Assembly (NCBI RefSeq): GCF_003330845.1
Contig: NZ_CP026121.1
Span: forward strand, 2,833,501-2,897,500
Source: Streptomyces sp. Go-475
GTDB taxonomy: Bacteria; Actinomycetota; Actinomycetes; Streptomycetales; Streptomycetaceae
Length of the DNA: 64,000 nucleotides
Direction of reading: 5' to 3'
Position 1 is the first letter of the stretch, and every line of letters starts with the position of its first letter. The notes below the pieces were generated by a model that did no database searches, was not told the origin of the DNA, and was given only the letters and a program-made list of their open reading frames with translations. A program made the position numbers and the translations under genes. Shown piece after piece: positions 32,942 to 42,156 of this stretch.

Positions 32942-34426
32942 ATGACCTCGCAGCCGACGATGAAGACCACCGGAAACGATCGCGAAGGTCCCGGCGAACC
33001 AGGGGCGCACGGCTCCGGGCTGCAGGCCGGGCTCAAGAACCGGCATCTGTCCATGATCGCCATCGGCGGTGTCATCGGGGCGGGCCTGTTCGTCGGGTCC
33101 AGCTCCGGTATCGCCACCGCCGGACCCGGCATCCTCCTCTCCTACGCCCTCGTCGGCACGCTCGTGGTGCTGGTGATGCGGATGCTCGGTGAGATGTCGG
33201 CCGCCAACCCGACCTCCGGGTCGTTCTCCGCGCACGCCGACCGGGCGCTCGGGCCCTGGGCGGGTTTCTCCATCGGCTGGCTGTACTGGTTCTTCTGGGT
33301 CGTCGTGCTGGCGGTCGAGGCGACCGCCGGAGCCGTGATCCTGGAGGGGTGGATACCCGCCGTGCCCCAGTGGGGCTGGGCGCTCATCGTGATGGTGGTG
33401 CTGACCGCCACCAACCTGGTCTCCGTCGGCTCCTACGGCGAGTTCGAGTTCTGGTTCGCCGGGATCAAGGTCGTCGCCATCGCCGCGTTCATCGTCATCG
33501 GCGGGCTCGCCGTCTTCGGGCTGCTGCCGGGCGTGGACAGTGACCAGGCCGGGCTGGGCAACCTCACCGAGCACGGCGGCTTCCTGCCCCACGGGGCCGG
33601 GGCGATCCTCACCGGTGTGCTGCTCGTCGTCTTCTCCTTCATGGGCAGCGAGATCGCGACCCTCGCGGCCGGCGAGTCGGAGAACCCGCGGCAGGCCGTC
33701 ACCAAGGCCACCAACAGCATCATCTGGCGCGTCGCCGTCTTCTACCTCGGCTCGATCTTCGTCGTGGTGGCCCTGCTGCCGTGGGACAGCAAGTCCATCA
33801 CCAAGGACGGCTCCTACGTCGCGGCGCTCGACTCCCTCGGCATCCCGCACGCCGGGCAGATCATGAACTTCATCGTGCTGACCTCGGTGCTGTCCTGTCT
33901 CAACTCCGGTCTCTACACCGCCTCCCGCATGGCCTTCTCGCTCGGCCAGCGCGGGGACGCGCCGAAGTCCTTCGCCCGCACGACCTCCAACGGCGTGCCG
34001 CGCACGGCCATCCTCGCGTCCGTCGCGTTCGGCTTCCTCGCCGTGTTCTTCAACTACAAGTTCCCGGACTCCGTCTTCCTGTTCCTGGTGAACTCCAGTG
34101 GCGCGGTCGCCCTGTTCGTGTGGCTGGTGATCTGCTTCTCCCAGCTGCGCATGCGGAAGATCATCAAGGCCGAGGCGCCGGAGAAGCTCGTCGTGAAGAT
34201 GTGGCTGTACCCGTACCTGACCTGGGCGACGGCCGCGCTGATCGTGTTCATCCTCGGCTACATGCTCACCGACACCGAGCACGACGGACGCACCACCATC
34301 TCGCTGTCGCTGCTCGTCGCGGCGGTGGTGCTCGTCATCGCCTTCGTGAAGGAGAAGGTGCGTGGGGGGCGGCGGGCCGATGCCGCCGACGCCGCCCCGG
34401 CCCGGGACGAGGTCTCGGCCGGCTGA
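32942..34426 (+). CDS. Amino acid permease (AAT/GABA permease type)
   Basis: 494-residue, 12-helix APC-superfamily proton symporter. The N-terminus after a 30-residue soluble tail is GLKNRHLSMIAIGGVIGAGLF, the family signature. EMSAANPTSGSFSAHADRALG and the TM6-side FSFMGSEIATLAAGESENP are typical. Start ATG 32942 has AAAGGA before it. It is about 60% alike by eye to the permease at 38364, so the two are paralogs. The substrate cannot be told from sequence; a neutral or basic amino acid or GABA is possible. It ends at a strong terminator. Confidence 0.9.
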   Translation: MTSQPTMKTTGNDREGPGEPGAHGSGLQAGLKNRHLSMIAIGGVIGAGLFVGSSSGIATAGPGILLSYALVGTLVVLVMRMLGEMSAANPTSGSFSAHADRALGPWAGFSIGWLYWFFWVVVLAVEATAGAVILEGWIPAVPQWGWALIVMVVLTATNLVSVGSYGEFEFWFAGIKVVAIAAFIVIGGLAVFGLLPGVDSDQAGLGNLTEHGGFLPHGAGAILTGVLLVVFSFMGSEIATLAAGESENPRQAVTKATNSIIWRVAVFYLGSIFVVVALLPWDSKSITKDGSYVAALDSLGIPHAGQIMNFIVLTSVLSCLNSGLYTASRMAFSLGQRGDAPKSFARTTSNGVPRTAILASVAFGFLAVFFNYKFPDSVFLFLVNSSGAVALFVWLVICFSQLRMRKIIKAEAPEKLVVKMWLYPYLTWATAALIVFILGYMLTDTEHDGRTTISLSLLVAAVVLVIAFVKEKVRGGRRADAADAAPARDEVSAG

Positions 34427-34462
34427 GCCCCTTCAGGCACTCGCCGTTCCCCTGGAACCGGT

Positions 34463-34516
34463 GGGCCTGCGGCGCGCGTGCTGCTTCGTGCACGCATGCG
34501 CGCCGCAGGCCCTTTT
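34463..34516. terminator. Terminator of the permease and of the convergent kinase
   Basis: GGGCCTGCGGCGCG pairs with CGCGCCGCAGGCCC, followed by TTTT on the plus strand, between the stop at 34426 and the kinase stop at 34524. Confidence 0.85.
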
Positions 34517-34523
34517 CGTTGCC

Positions 34524-36377
34524 CTACAGCACCGTGAAGCTGTCCTTGACCTTGTCGTACGTGCGCAGGGCCTCCGCTTCGATGCCGGCGTCGTACCAGG
34601 TGTTGACCTGGTACGACGTGCCCTTCACGTTGAAGCCGAGCAGCCGGGCGTGCCAGTGGACACCCTCCAGCGTGAACGTGTACTCCCAGACCACCGCCGG
34701 GTGGCCCCGGAACGTCGTCTCCTCCAGGCGGACCTTGCGGTAGTCCTGGCCCTGGTGGGCGTTGCGCTCCGAGGTCTGCCAGGTCTCCAGCAGGTCGCCG
34801 CGGGCGAGGGAGGACTTGCCGACCAGTTCCTGCGTGCCGTCCGGGGAGGTGTAGTGCACCTCCGCGCCCGTCTTCACGTCCCGCCGCCAGCCGTCGGGCG
34901 TCGCCCAGGCGAATCCACCGGCCTCCCGGTGGGTCCCGGGCGGCAGGGTCCGCGGTCTGCTCGTGCCCTCGACGGTGGGTGAGGGGGTGGGGTGGGTGGG
35001 AGTCGTGGTGGCGGACGGGGACGCGGACGTCGAGGAGCCCGCGCGGGTGTCGTCGCCGCCGCCCGGCGAGCCGGATGACGTCGCCAGCAGGATCCCCACG
35101 ACGGCACCGACGGTCGCGACGATGGCCGCGGTGGCGCCGAGCAGGGCACGACGAGGGCCGGTGCGGGAGCGGGGGGTGGCGGGGACAGCGGGGCCGGGCG
35201 GTTCGCCTCTCGGCGTTGGGGCGGGCTCCGGTGTGGGGGCCGGGGCGGGGGCCGATGTCGGCGCGGATGTCACTGCCGCGTTCGGGGTGGGCGTCGGTGT
35301 CGGTGCGGGTTGCGGGCCGCGCCCGGTCGTCGCCTGTGCGCGCGTGAGGGAAACGGGGCTGGGGCTCGGGGGTGATGCCCCTCGCAACCGACCCCCGGCA
35401 TCGCACTCGGCCTCGGCGACGACGACCCGCACCTCGGCATCCCGATCGCGCCGCGCATCCGCATCCCGCCCGGGCTCGGCCACTCCCGCCCCGGGCCCCT
35501 CCCCCGCCACCACCCGCACCGTAGGCGTCGGTACGGGGTACGCGACCGGCTCCAGGGCCGTTTCCAGGTCGTCGAGGCTCGGGCGGGTCGACGGGTCCTT
35601 CTGCAAAAGGGACGTCAGGGTGGCGCGCAGCGGGCCGGCGGTGGCGGGGAGTTCGGGGTCCTCGTAGAGGACCGCGTGCAGGGTCGCCAGTGTGGTGGCG
35701 CGGGAGAAGGGGGAGCGGCCGCCCAGGGCCGCGCAGAGCGTCGCGCCGAGGGACCAGATGTCGGACGGCGGGCCCTGCGGGCGGCCGGAGACGCGTTCGG
35801 GGGCCATGTAGTCGGGCGAGCCGACCAGCATCCCGACCATCGTCAGCGCCTTGGCGTCCTGGATCGCGGCGATCCCGAAGTCCGTGAGGACGACCCGCCG
35901 TCCCCCGCCGAAGCCGCCGCCGTCGCCCCGTCCGGGTCCGGCCGGCCCGCGTGCGTCCTCCACGAGGACGTTCCCCGGCTTGATGTCCCGGTGCAGGACA
36001 CCCCGCGCGTGCACCTGCCGCAGCGCCGCGACCAGCCCGAGCCCGATCCGGGCCGTCTCGCAGGGGCCGAGGGGCCCTTGCTCCGCGAGGATCCTCTCCA
36101 GGGAGCGGCCCGCCACCAACTCCATGACGATCCACAGCCGTTCGCCCTCGTCGACCACGTCGTAGATCCGTACGACGTTGGGGTGGTCGATCCGGGCCGT
36201 GGCCCGGGCCTCGCGCAGGGTGCGTTCGCGGCGCGTCCTGCTGTCCTCCGCGTCATGGCCGTCGATCCGCATTTCCTTGACGGCGACCTGCCGGTCCAGT
36301 ATTTCGTCGGCGGCTCGCCACACCCGCCCCATTCCCCCCTGACCGATACTCTCGACCAAGCGATAGCGCCCCGTCAC
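34524..36377 (-). CDS. Membrane Ser/Thr protein kinase (PknB-like) with extracellular sensor domain
   Basis: 617 residues from the GTG at 36377 (MTGRYRLVESIG, AGGGA site); a TTG at 36419 with a GGAGGGGG tract is an alternative. The kinase domain shows GQGGMGRVW, VAVKEM, HRDIKPGNV, TDFGIA and GSPDYMAPE. A long Pro/Thr/Ala linker (about 285-420) and one transmembrane helix (ALLGATAAIVATVGAVVGIL) lead to a 150-residue extracellular domain (GFAWATPDGWRRD to KVKDSFTVL) common to Streptomyces kinases. It is divergent from the LPxTG protein gene. Substrates unknown. Confidence 0.92.
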   Translation of the reverse strand: MTGRYRLVESIGQGGMGRVWRAADEILDRQVAVKEMRIDGHDAEDSRTRRERTLREARATARIDHPNVVRIYDVVDEGERLWIVMELVAGRSLERILAEQGPLGPCETARIGLGLVAALRQVHARGVLHRDIKPGNVLVEDARGPAGPGRGDGGGFGGGRRVVLTDFGIAAIQDAKALTMVGMLVGSPDYMAPERVSGRPQGPPSDIWSLGATLCAALGGRSPFSRATTLATLHAVLYEDPELPATAGPLRATLTSLLQKDPSTRPSLDDLETALEPVAYPVPTPTVRVVAGEGPGAGVAEPGRDADARRDRDAEVRVVVAEAECDAGGRLRGASPPSPSPVSLTRAQATTGRGPQPAPTPTPTPNAAVTSAPTSAPAPAPTPEPAPTPRGEPPGPAVPATPRSRTGPRRALLGATAAIVATVGAVVGILLATSSGSPGGGDDTRAGSSTSASPSATTTPTHPTPSPTVEGTSRPRTLPPGTHREAGGFAWATPDGWRRDVKTGAEVHYTSPDGTQELVGKSSLARGDLLETWQTSERNAHQGQDYRKVRLEETTFRGHPAVVWEYTFTLEGVHWHARLLGFNVKGTSYQVNTWYDAGIEAEALRTYDKVKDSFTVL

Positions 36378-36572
36378 CAATATCCCTGGAACACCGCCGC
36401 CGTTCGCATTCCCCGGCAATTCGCTGCACCCCCTCCACGACGCCGCGACCGCCTCCAGTGAAACACAACGGTCACACTTCGCGCCGCACCAGGATAGTGC
36501 GGCGAAATCTTGTGGTACCTCTTTCAGTGCTGCGAATTCAGGTGCAGCCAGGGGGACGCAAGGGGGGCGAAC

Positions 36573-37295
36573 ATGAGTTCTCGTCGCACGACGGGGGTCG
36601 CGGGATCGCTGGTCGTGGCATCTTTCTCGGCGGTGCTGCTGTCCGGCACCGCCGCCGCGGAAGACGAAGGCCCGGCAAGCAGCAAGGGCGGAAAGGCCGT
36701 TGACGAGGCACCGGCGGGAGTGGAGCTGACCACGCTGCTGCCGGAGAAGATCTCGGTCGACAACGGCAGTGAAAAGACGGCGATTACCGCCACGGTGAAG
36801 AACGGGGGAAGCAAGGACAGCGGGAAGATCAGGCTTTGGGTCGTCGGTTTCGACGGGCTCACGGTCAAGAAGGTGCAGGGCTGTTCGCCGATACCCGAGA
36901 ACAGTCTTCCGGAGGGTTCGAACAGCGGTTTCACCTGTCCGATCGACAATCTCGCGGCCGGTGAGTCGAAGTCGTACGCCGTGGACGCTACGTACGACCT
37001 GGGCAAGACCGGGAAGATCTGTCTGCCGGTCCAGACGGGCGACGGCGAGAAGACGTTCTGGCAGCAGGGCCCGGTGCCGTTCGGCACGACGAACCCGTCG
37101 CCGGACGCCCCAGCCACCCCCCTGCTGCTCGGTACGGACAACAAGCCGGTGTCCCCGGGCCGCAAGGAACTGCCGAAGACCGGTCCGGCACGCGATGTGC
37201 TGCCGCTGGGCGCGGCCGGGGCGTCGCTGCTCGCGGCGGGCGCGGTGGGACTGTGGTGGTCGCAGCGGCGGCGGCCGGCACCGCGGGAGGGCTGA
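36573..37295 (+). CDS. LPxTG cell-wall-anchored surface protein
   Basis: 240 residues from the ATG at 36573 (AAGGGGGGCGAAC before it). It has a signal peptide at 1-31 (VAGSLVVASFSAVLLSG), an extracellular domain with a Cys pair (GCSPIPE, FTCPID) resembling a DUF11-like or Ig-like fold, then LPKTG at residues 200-204, a hydrophobic helix and an RRR tail. This is a complete sortase signal. No sortase gene is in the window. It ends at a perfect hairpin. Confidence 0.88.
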   Translation: MSSRRTTGVAGSLVVASFSAVLLSGTAAAEDEGPASSKGGKAVDEAPAGVELTTLLPEKISVDNGSEKTAITATVKNGGSKDSGKIRLWVVGFDGLTVKKVQGCSPIPENSLPEGSNSGFTCPIDNLAAGESKSYAVDATYDLGKTGKICLPVQTGDGEKTFWQQGPVPFGTTNPSPDAPATPLLLGTDNKPVSPGRKELPKTGPARDVLPLGAAGASLLAAGAVGLWWSQRRRPAPREG

Positions 37296-37300
37296 CCGCG

Positions 37301-37339
37301 CGAGAGGCCCGCCGGGGAGGAATCCCGGCGGGCCTCTCG
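37301..37339. terminator. Bidirectional terminator
   Basis: A perfect 16-base stem CGAGAGGCCCGCCGGG / CCCGGCGGGCCTCTCG with a 7-base loop, between the convergent LPxTG gene and bioY. Confidence 0.88.
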
Positions 37340-37368
37340 TCGAAGACGCGGGCGGCGGCGGACACCCC

Positions 37369-37950
37369 TCAGCGCTTGTTCGCGAACTTCCACGCCGACG
37401 GCAGCGCGCCCATCGCCAGCGCCGCCTTCAGCGCGTCGCCGATCAGGAACGGCGTGAGGCCGGCCGCGATCGCGGCGGTGGCGGACATGTCCGCGGCGAG
37501 GGCCAGGTAGGGCACGCCGATGACGTAGATGATCGCCTCGCCCACGAGCATCGTGCCCGCCATGCGCCACACCGAGCGGTCCGCGCCGCGGCGGGCCAGG
37601 GCGCCCACGACGGTCGCGGCGAGGATCATGCCGAGGATGTAGCCGAAGGAGGGGGCGACGCCGGAGGAGGCGCCCGCGAACCACGGCACGCCGGCGAGGC
37701 CCGCCAGCGCGTACAGCGCCAGGGAGAGGAAGCCGCGGCCGGCGCCGAGGGACGTGCCGACGAGCAGCGCGGCGAAGGTCTGGCCGGTCACCGGCACCGG
37801 GGAGCCCGGCACGGGCACCGAGATCTGGGCGGCGAGGCCGGTGAGGGCGGCACCGCCGAGCACGAGGGCCACGTCCCTCACGCGGGAGGCGGGGAGCAGG
37901 TCGGCGAGGACCTGTCCGGTGCGTACGGGTGTGGCGGCAGCGGTGCTCAT
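37369..37950 (-). CDS. bioY: BioY biotin transporter substrate-binding subunit
   Basis: 193-residue S-component of an ECF-type biotin importer with six membrane helices. Family motifs are AAQISVPVPGSPVPVTGQTFAALLVG (helices 1-2), the LYALAGLAGVPWFA loop and the C-terminal GDALKAALA. ATG at 37950 with a GGAG site. No ecfA/ecfT genes are next to it, as is common for solitary BioY. No clear BirA operator or biotin riboswitch was seen upstream. Confidence 0.93.
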   Translation of the reverse strand: MSTAAATPVRTGQVLADLLPASRVRDVALVLGGAALTGLAAQISVPVPGSPVPVTGQTFAALLVGTSLGAGRGFLSLALYALAGLAGVPWFAGASSGVAPSFGYILGMILAATVVGALARRGADRSVWRMAGTMLVGEAIIYVIGVPYLALAADMSATAAIAAGLTPFLIGDALKAALAMGALPSAWKFANKR

Positions 37951-38363
37951 GGGGACTCCGCGAGGGTGAGGGCCGGTCGGGACACGGTGACGCTATCCCA
38001 GCGCGCTCTCCCGGTTCACCGTCAGCGCTCGACAAAGGCGCGGACACACGCTTGGTCGGCTTCGGACAAAGGGTGGGAGTTACACCGAGTACGGCGTGAC
38101 GCCGGTCACGGAGGCAGGGAGGCTTCGCTCACGCCGTCGGCGGGCAGGGGGACTGTAGGGTTTCGCCAAATGCTCGCCGGATGCCTCCGGGTGGGGTGCC
38201 GTGCGGCGTCCGCGCCGGCGCCCACCCTCCGTCCCCGGGGCCTCACGGGCTGCGCTCCACGCGTCCGCATGCTGGACAGCCGTCCCTCCCGGGCGACGGG
38301 ACCGCCCAGACTGGCGGCGTTTTTGCCCTCTCACGCCTCTCACGCATTGGACGAGCCGCGCCC
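37951..38363. other. Divergent promoter region between bioY and an amino acid permease
   Basis: 413 bases without a supported gene; it must hold the promoters of bioY (minus) and the permease (plus). I see no strong operator. Confidence 0.5.
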
Positions 38364-39743
38364 ATGCCCAGCACCACCACCGGGACACCGCCCAGCACGG
38401 ACGACGTCTCCCTCTCCCACGGCCTGAAGCAGCGCCACCTGTCGATGATCGCCCTCGGCGGGGTGATCGGCGCCGGCCTGTTCGTCGGCTCCGGCGCGGG
38501 GATCGCCGCCGCCGGCCCGTCGATCGTGGTCGCCTACGCCCTCTCCGGCCTCCTCGTGATGCTGGTGATGCGGATGCTCGGCGAGATGTCGGCCGCGTAT
38601 CCGTCGTCGGGGTCGTTCTCGGCGCACGCGGAGCGCGCGATCGGCCCCTGGGCCGGGTTCACCGCCGGCTGGTCCTTCTGGGTACTGCTCTGCACGGCCG
38701 TCGGGCTGGAGGGCATCGGTGCCGCGAAGATCGTCAGCGGCTGGCTGCCGGGCACGCCGGAGTGGGTGTGGGTGGCGCTGTTCATGGTCGTCTTCTGCGG
38801 CACGAACCTCGCGGCGGTGAAGAACTTCGGCGAGTTCGAGTTCTGGTTCGCGGCGCTGAAGGTCGGCGCGATCACCCTGTTCCTGGTGCTCGGCGTCCTG
38901 GCGATCCTCGGCGTCCTGCCGGGCACGGACTCCCCCGGCGCCTCGCACCTCACCGACTTCCTCCCCAACGGCGGCGAGGGCCTGGTCATCGGCCTGCTCG
39001 CGTCGGTCTTCGCCTACGGCGGCCTGGAGACGGTCACCATCGCGGCGGCCGAGTCGGAGAACCCGGTCAAGGGCGTGGCGAGCGCGGTCCGTACGGCGAT
39101 GTGGCGCATCGCGCTGTTCTACGTCGGCTCGATGGCGGTCATCGTCACGCTGGTGCCGTGGGACTCGAAGGCGGTCGTCGAGAAGGGCCCGTACGTCGCC
39201 GCCCTGGACGAGCTGGGCATCCCGGGTGCCGGCCAGTTGATGAACGTGGTGGTGCTGGTGGCGCTGCTGTCGGCGATGAACGCCAACATCTACGGGGCCT
39301 CCCGCATCGCCTACTCGCTGGTGGAGCGCGGCCAGGGCCCGAAGGGGCTGGGCCGGGTCTCGGGCGGGGTGCCGCGGATCGCCGTTCTGGCGTCCTGCGT
39401 CTTCGGGTTCCTGTGCGTGCTGCTGAGCTACTGGCGGCCGAACGACGTCTTCCCCTGGCTGCTGAACATGATCGGCGCGGTGATCCTGGTCGTCTGGATC
39501 TTCATCGCGGTCTCGCAGCTGCGGCTGCGCCGCCGGCTGGAGCGCGAGACGCCGGAGAAGCTGGTCGTGCGGATGTGGGCGTTCCCGTGGCTGACGTGGG
39601 TCGCGCTGGCCGGCATGGCCGCCGTCTTCGTCCTGATGGCCCGGGAGCCGGACACGCGGGTGCAGTTGTACTCGACGGGCGGGATGACGCTGGCCCTGGC
39701 GGCTGTCGGCTTCGCCTGGCAGAAGGCGCGCGCCCGGCGGTAG
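38364..39743 (+). CDS. Amino acid permease (AAT type), paralog of the one at 32942
   Basis: 459 residues, 12 transmembrane helices of the APC superfamily. It starts GLKQRHLSMIALGGVIGAGLF after 19 residues, with EMSAAYPSSGSFSAHAERAIG and ETVTIAAAESENP. The ATG at 38364 is chosen by length and similarity; its ribosome site is weak (GGACGAG). The related permease at 32942 keeps the same signatures; the two flank the kinase, the LPxTG gene and bioY. Substrate unknown. Confidence 0.9.
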   Translation: MPSTTTGTPPSTDDVSLSHGLKQRHLSMIALGGVIGAGLFVGSGAGIAAAGPSIVVAYALSGLLVMLVMRMLGEMSAAYPSSGSFSAHAERAIGPWAGFTAGWSFWVLLCTAVGLEGIGAAKIVSGWLPGTPEWVWVALFMVVFCGTNLAAVKNFGEFEFWFAALKVGAITLFLVLGVLAILGVLPGTDSPGASHLTDFLPNGGEGLVIGLLASVFAYGGLETVTIAAAESENPVKGVASAVRTAMWRIALFYVGSMAVIVTLVPWDSKAVVEKGPYVAALDELGIPGAGQLMNVVVLVALLSAMNANIYGASRIAYSLVERGQGPKGLGRVSGGVPRIAVLASCVFGFLCVLLSYWRPNDVFPWLLNMIGAVILVVWIFIAVSQLRLRRRLERETPEKLVVRMWAFPWLTWVALAGMAAVFVLMAREPDTRVQLYSTGGMTLALAAVGFAWQKARARR

Positions 39744-39758
39744 GAAGCGCACGGTGAG

Positions 39759-39789
39759 AGGCCCCCGCGACACACGCGGGGGCCTTTTT
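39759..39789 (+). terminator. Terminator of the permease gene
   Basis: AGGCCCCCGCG / CGCGGGGGCCT, a perfect 11-base stem with a 5-base loop, then a run of T (39785-39789). It lies 15 bases after the stop. Confidence 0.92.
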
Positions 39790-39835
39790 GTGTGCCCTGG
39801 CCACCCTTCCCGGCACTCTTGCTGCTAGCGTGCAG

Positions 39836-39852
39836 TTGCAAGGATGTTGCAA
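39836..39852. promoter_or_regulatory. Nur box upstream of sodF
   Basis: TTGCAA-GGATG-TTGCAA matches the Nur (nickel-responsive Fur family regulator) consensus tTGCaa-N5-ttGCAA. It ends 26 bases before the sodF start, where bound Nur would block transcription. In Streptomyces, nickel-loaded Nur represses sodF so that the nickel enzyme SodN is used instead. Confidence 0.88.
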
Positions 39853-39878
39853 TAAGAGGTCCGGAGGGGAACCCGCCC

Positions 39879-40526
39879 ATGCCCGTCTACACGCTGCCCG
39901 ACCTGCCCTACGACTACTCCGCGCTCGCCCCCGTGATCAGCCCCGAGATCATCGAGCTGCACCACGACAAGCACCACGCGGCCTATGTGAAAGGCGCCAA
40001 CGACACGCTGGAGCAGCTCGCCGAGGCGCGGGACAAGGAGTCGTGGGGATCGATCAACGGGCTGGAGAAGAACCTGGCCTTCCACCTCTCCGGGCACATC
40101 CTGCACAGCATCTACTGGCAGAACATGACCGGCCCGAAGGACGGCGGCGGTGAGCCGCTGGCGCAGGACGGCGTGGGCGAGCTGGCCGACGCGATCACCG
40201 AGTCCTTCGGCTCCTTCGCGCGCTTCAAGGCGCAGCTGTCCAAGGCCGCCGCGACCACGCAGGGTTCGGGCTGGGGCGTGCTCGCCTACGAGCCGCTGAG
40301 CGGCCGGCTGATCGTGGAGCAGGTCTACGACCACCAGGGCAACGTGGGCCAGGGCGCGACCCCGATCCTGGTCTTCGACGCCTGGGAGCACGCCTTCTAC
40401 CTGCAGTACCGCAACCAGAAGGTGGACTTCATCGAGGCGATGTGGCAGGTCGTCAACTGGCAGGACGTGGCCCGGCGTCACGAGGCCGCGAAGTCCCGCG
40501 CGGACGTGCTGCTGCTGGCTCCCTGA
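39879..40526 (+). CDS. sodF: Superoxide dismutase, Fe/Mn type
   Basis: Converts superoxide to peroxide and oxygen in the cytoplasm. 215 residues starting [13 protein letters not shown]. Metal ligands are His28 (ELHHDKHH), His76 (HILHSIYW), Asp167 and His171 (FDAWEHAFY). The ATG at 39879 has a GGAGGGGAA site. The Nur box upstream implies nickel-dependent repression and identifies it as the iron-type sodF of Streptomyces. It ends at a strong terminator. Confidence 0.95.
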   Translation: MPVYTLPDLPYDYSALAPVISPEIIELHHDKHHAAYVKGANDTLEQLAEARDKESWGSINGLEKNLAFHLSGHILHSIYWQNMTGPKDGGGEPLAQDGVGELADAITESFGSFARFKAQLSKAAATTQGSGWGVLAYEPLSGRLIVEQVYDHQGNVGQGATPILVFDAWEHAFYLQYRNQKVDFIEAMWQVVNWQDVARRHEAAKSRADVLLLAP

Positions 40527-40596
40527 GGCCGGTTCCGTTGAAGCGTCCTGCCTCGTGATCGTCTTCTCACCCTTCACGCACGGCAGGCGGTAAGAA

Positions 40597-40633
40597 GGAA
40601 ACCCCCGCGAGGACGTGACTCGCGGGGGTTTCC
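40597..40633. terminator. Bidirectional terminator after sodF
   Basis: A perfect 15-base stem GGAAACCCCCGCGAG / CTCGCGGGGGTTTCC with a 7-base loop, between sodF (stop 40526) and the convergent methyltransferase (stop 40653). Confidence 0.88.
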
Positions 40634-40652
40634 CGTGTGCGGGGGCGTGTGG

Positions 40653-41429
40653 TCAGGGCTTGCGGGCGAGCCCTCCGTGCTGGCCGATCGGTTCCGTCGG
40701 CTGGCCCGGCTCGGGGTGCCACAGCGGGACCGAGACCACGCCGGGCTCCACCAGCTCCAGGCCCTCGAAGAACGCCTCGATCTGTTCCACCGGCCGCAGG
40801 AAGTACGGCACGGCGCCCGTCTCGTTGTAGGCGTCCTGCGCCTGCTCGTAGGCCGGGTCGGTGCCGCGGGAGCCCTCGTTGAGGGAGAGGTAGCTGCCGG
40901 AGGGCAGGCCGGCCATCAGGCGGCGGACCAGGTCACGCGCCTGCTCGTAGTCGGCCACGTGGCCCAGGATGCCGCTGAGGATCAGGGCGGTGGGGCGGGT
41001 GAGGTCGAGCGTGTTGCCGGCGGCCGCGAGGATCTGCTCGGGCTCGTAGAGGCTGATGGGCTCGTACGCCGTCGCGCCCTCGGGGGTGGAGGTGAGCAGG
41101 GCGCGGGCGTGGGCGAGGACCAGCGGGTCGTTGTCGACGTAGACGATCCGCGACTCGGGGGCCAGGCGCTGGGCCACCTCGTGGGTGTTGTCGACGGTGG
41201 GCAGGCCCGTGCCGACGTCGAGGAACTGCCGTACGCCCGCCTCCTGGACGAGGTGGCGGATGCCGCGGCCGAGGAAGGCGCGGCTGCTGCGGGCGATGGT
41301 GACGATGCCGGGGAAGACGGCGGTGTAGGCGTCACCGGCCGCCTCGTCCACCGGGTAGTTGTCCTTGCCGCCCAGCCAGTAGTTCCAGATCCGGGCCGAG
41401 TGCGGCACCGACGTGTCGATCTGCGTCAT
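40653..41429 (-). CDS. SAM-dependent methyltransferase, DUF574 type
   Basis: 258 residues of the DUF574 family, abundant in Streptomyces. The N-terminal ARIWNYWLGGKDNYPVD, the SAM-binding FLDVGTGLPTVDNTHE, the acidic strand IVYVDNDPLVLAHARALL and the final PLWHPEPG are all hallmark segments. The target is unknown; many copies sit by regulators. ATG at 41429. It starts 12 bases after the histidine phosphatase stop, so it is probably the last gene of the FGGY kinase - phosphatase - methyltransferase run. Confidence 0.92.
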   Translation of the reverse strand: MTQIDTSVPHSARIWNYWLGGKDNYPVDEAAGDAYTAVFPGIVTIARSSRAFLGRGIRHLVQEAGVRQFLDVGTGLPTVDNTHEVAQRLAPESRIVYVDNDPLVLAHARALLTSTPEGATAYEPISLYEPEQILAAAGNTLDLTRPTALILSGILGHVADYEQARDLVRRLMAGLPSGSYLSLNEGSRGTDPAYEQAQDAYNETGAVPYFLRPVEQIEAFFEGLELVEPGVVSVPLWHPEPGQPTEPIGQHGGLARKP

Positions 41430-41441
41430 GGGCTCATAGTG

Positions 41442-42065
41442 CTACGGCAGGTCCGGCTCGCACGGCACATTGAGTGAGAGGAGTGCGGCGGATCCGTCGG
41501 AGTTCATGCGCAGTTCGCTGATCGCCGCGTTCCGCAACCGGGGCAGCACTCTGCGGTACTCCCGGGCCGGGATCGACAGCAGTGTGCACAGCACCAGGCG
41601 CAGCAGGGTGTTGTGGGCGACGACCAGGACGCGGCCGCCAGGGTGGGCGGCGGCGATGTCGCGCAGGGCGCGGACGCCCCGGGCCGCTGCCGCCGTCGGG
41701 TCCTCGGCGCCGGGGAAGGAGTGGGCCACCGGGTCGGCGCGGTAGGCCGCGGCCCACTCCGGGTCCTCGGTCTCGAACTCGGCGAGCGTGCGGCCCTCGA
41801 CCACGCCGAAGTCGCATTCGCGCAGGCCGGGTTCGCGCTGCGGGGTGAGGCCCAGGGCGCGGCAGGCGGGGTCGGCGGTGGCGACGGCCCGGGAGAGCGG
41901 GGACGTCCAGATCGCGTCGACGGGGTGGGCGGCGGCCCACCGTCCGAGGGCCTCGGCCTGGGCGCGGCCGGTGTCGGTGAGGGCGATGTCGCTGACGCCG
42001 GCGTAGCGGTTCTCGGCGTGCCAGACGGTCTGTCCGTGGCGGGCCAGCAGGAGGGTGGTGGTCAT
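41442..42065 (-). CDS. Histidine phosphatase family protein
   Basis: 207-residue phosphoglycerate-mutase-like phosphatase. The catalytic His is in LLARHGQTVWH (RHG motif, His10), with Arg in SPLSRAVATA, the acid in GLRECDFGVVEG and the second His in VVAHNTLLR. It probably dephosphorylates a small sugar phosphate; next to the FGGY kinase the substrate may be a product of that pathway. ATG at 42065. Confidence 0.9.
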   Translation of the reverse strand: MTTTLLLARHGQTVWHAENRYAGVSDIALTDTGRAQAEALGRWAAAHPVDAIWTSPLSRAVATADPACRALGLTPQREPGLRECDFGVVEGRTLAEFETEDPEWAAAYRADPVAHSFPGAEDPTAAAARGVRALRDIAAAHPGGRVLVVAHNTLLRLVLCTLLSIPAREYRRVLPRLRNAAISELRMNSDGSAALLSLNVPCEPDLP

Positions 42066-42156
42066 GGGCCGGTCCGTTCGCGTGCGGTCGGGCGGTCGAT
42101 GCGGGGCGGCAGCGGGATGGTCGGTTCTCTGGTACGGGGCCGCACCAGGGTCCTGG

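Noticed and set aside
37951..38100. BirA operator or biotin riboswitch before bioY
   Set aside because: No TTGTAAAC-type motif or other recognisable element was seen.
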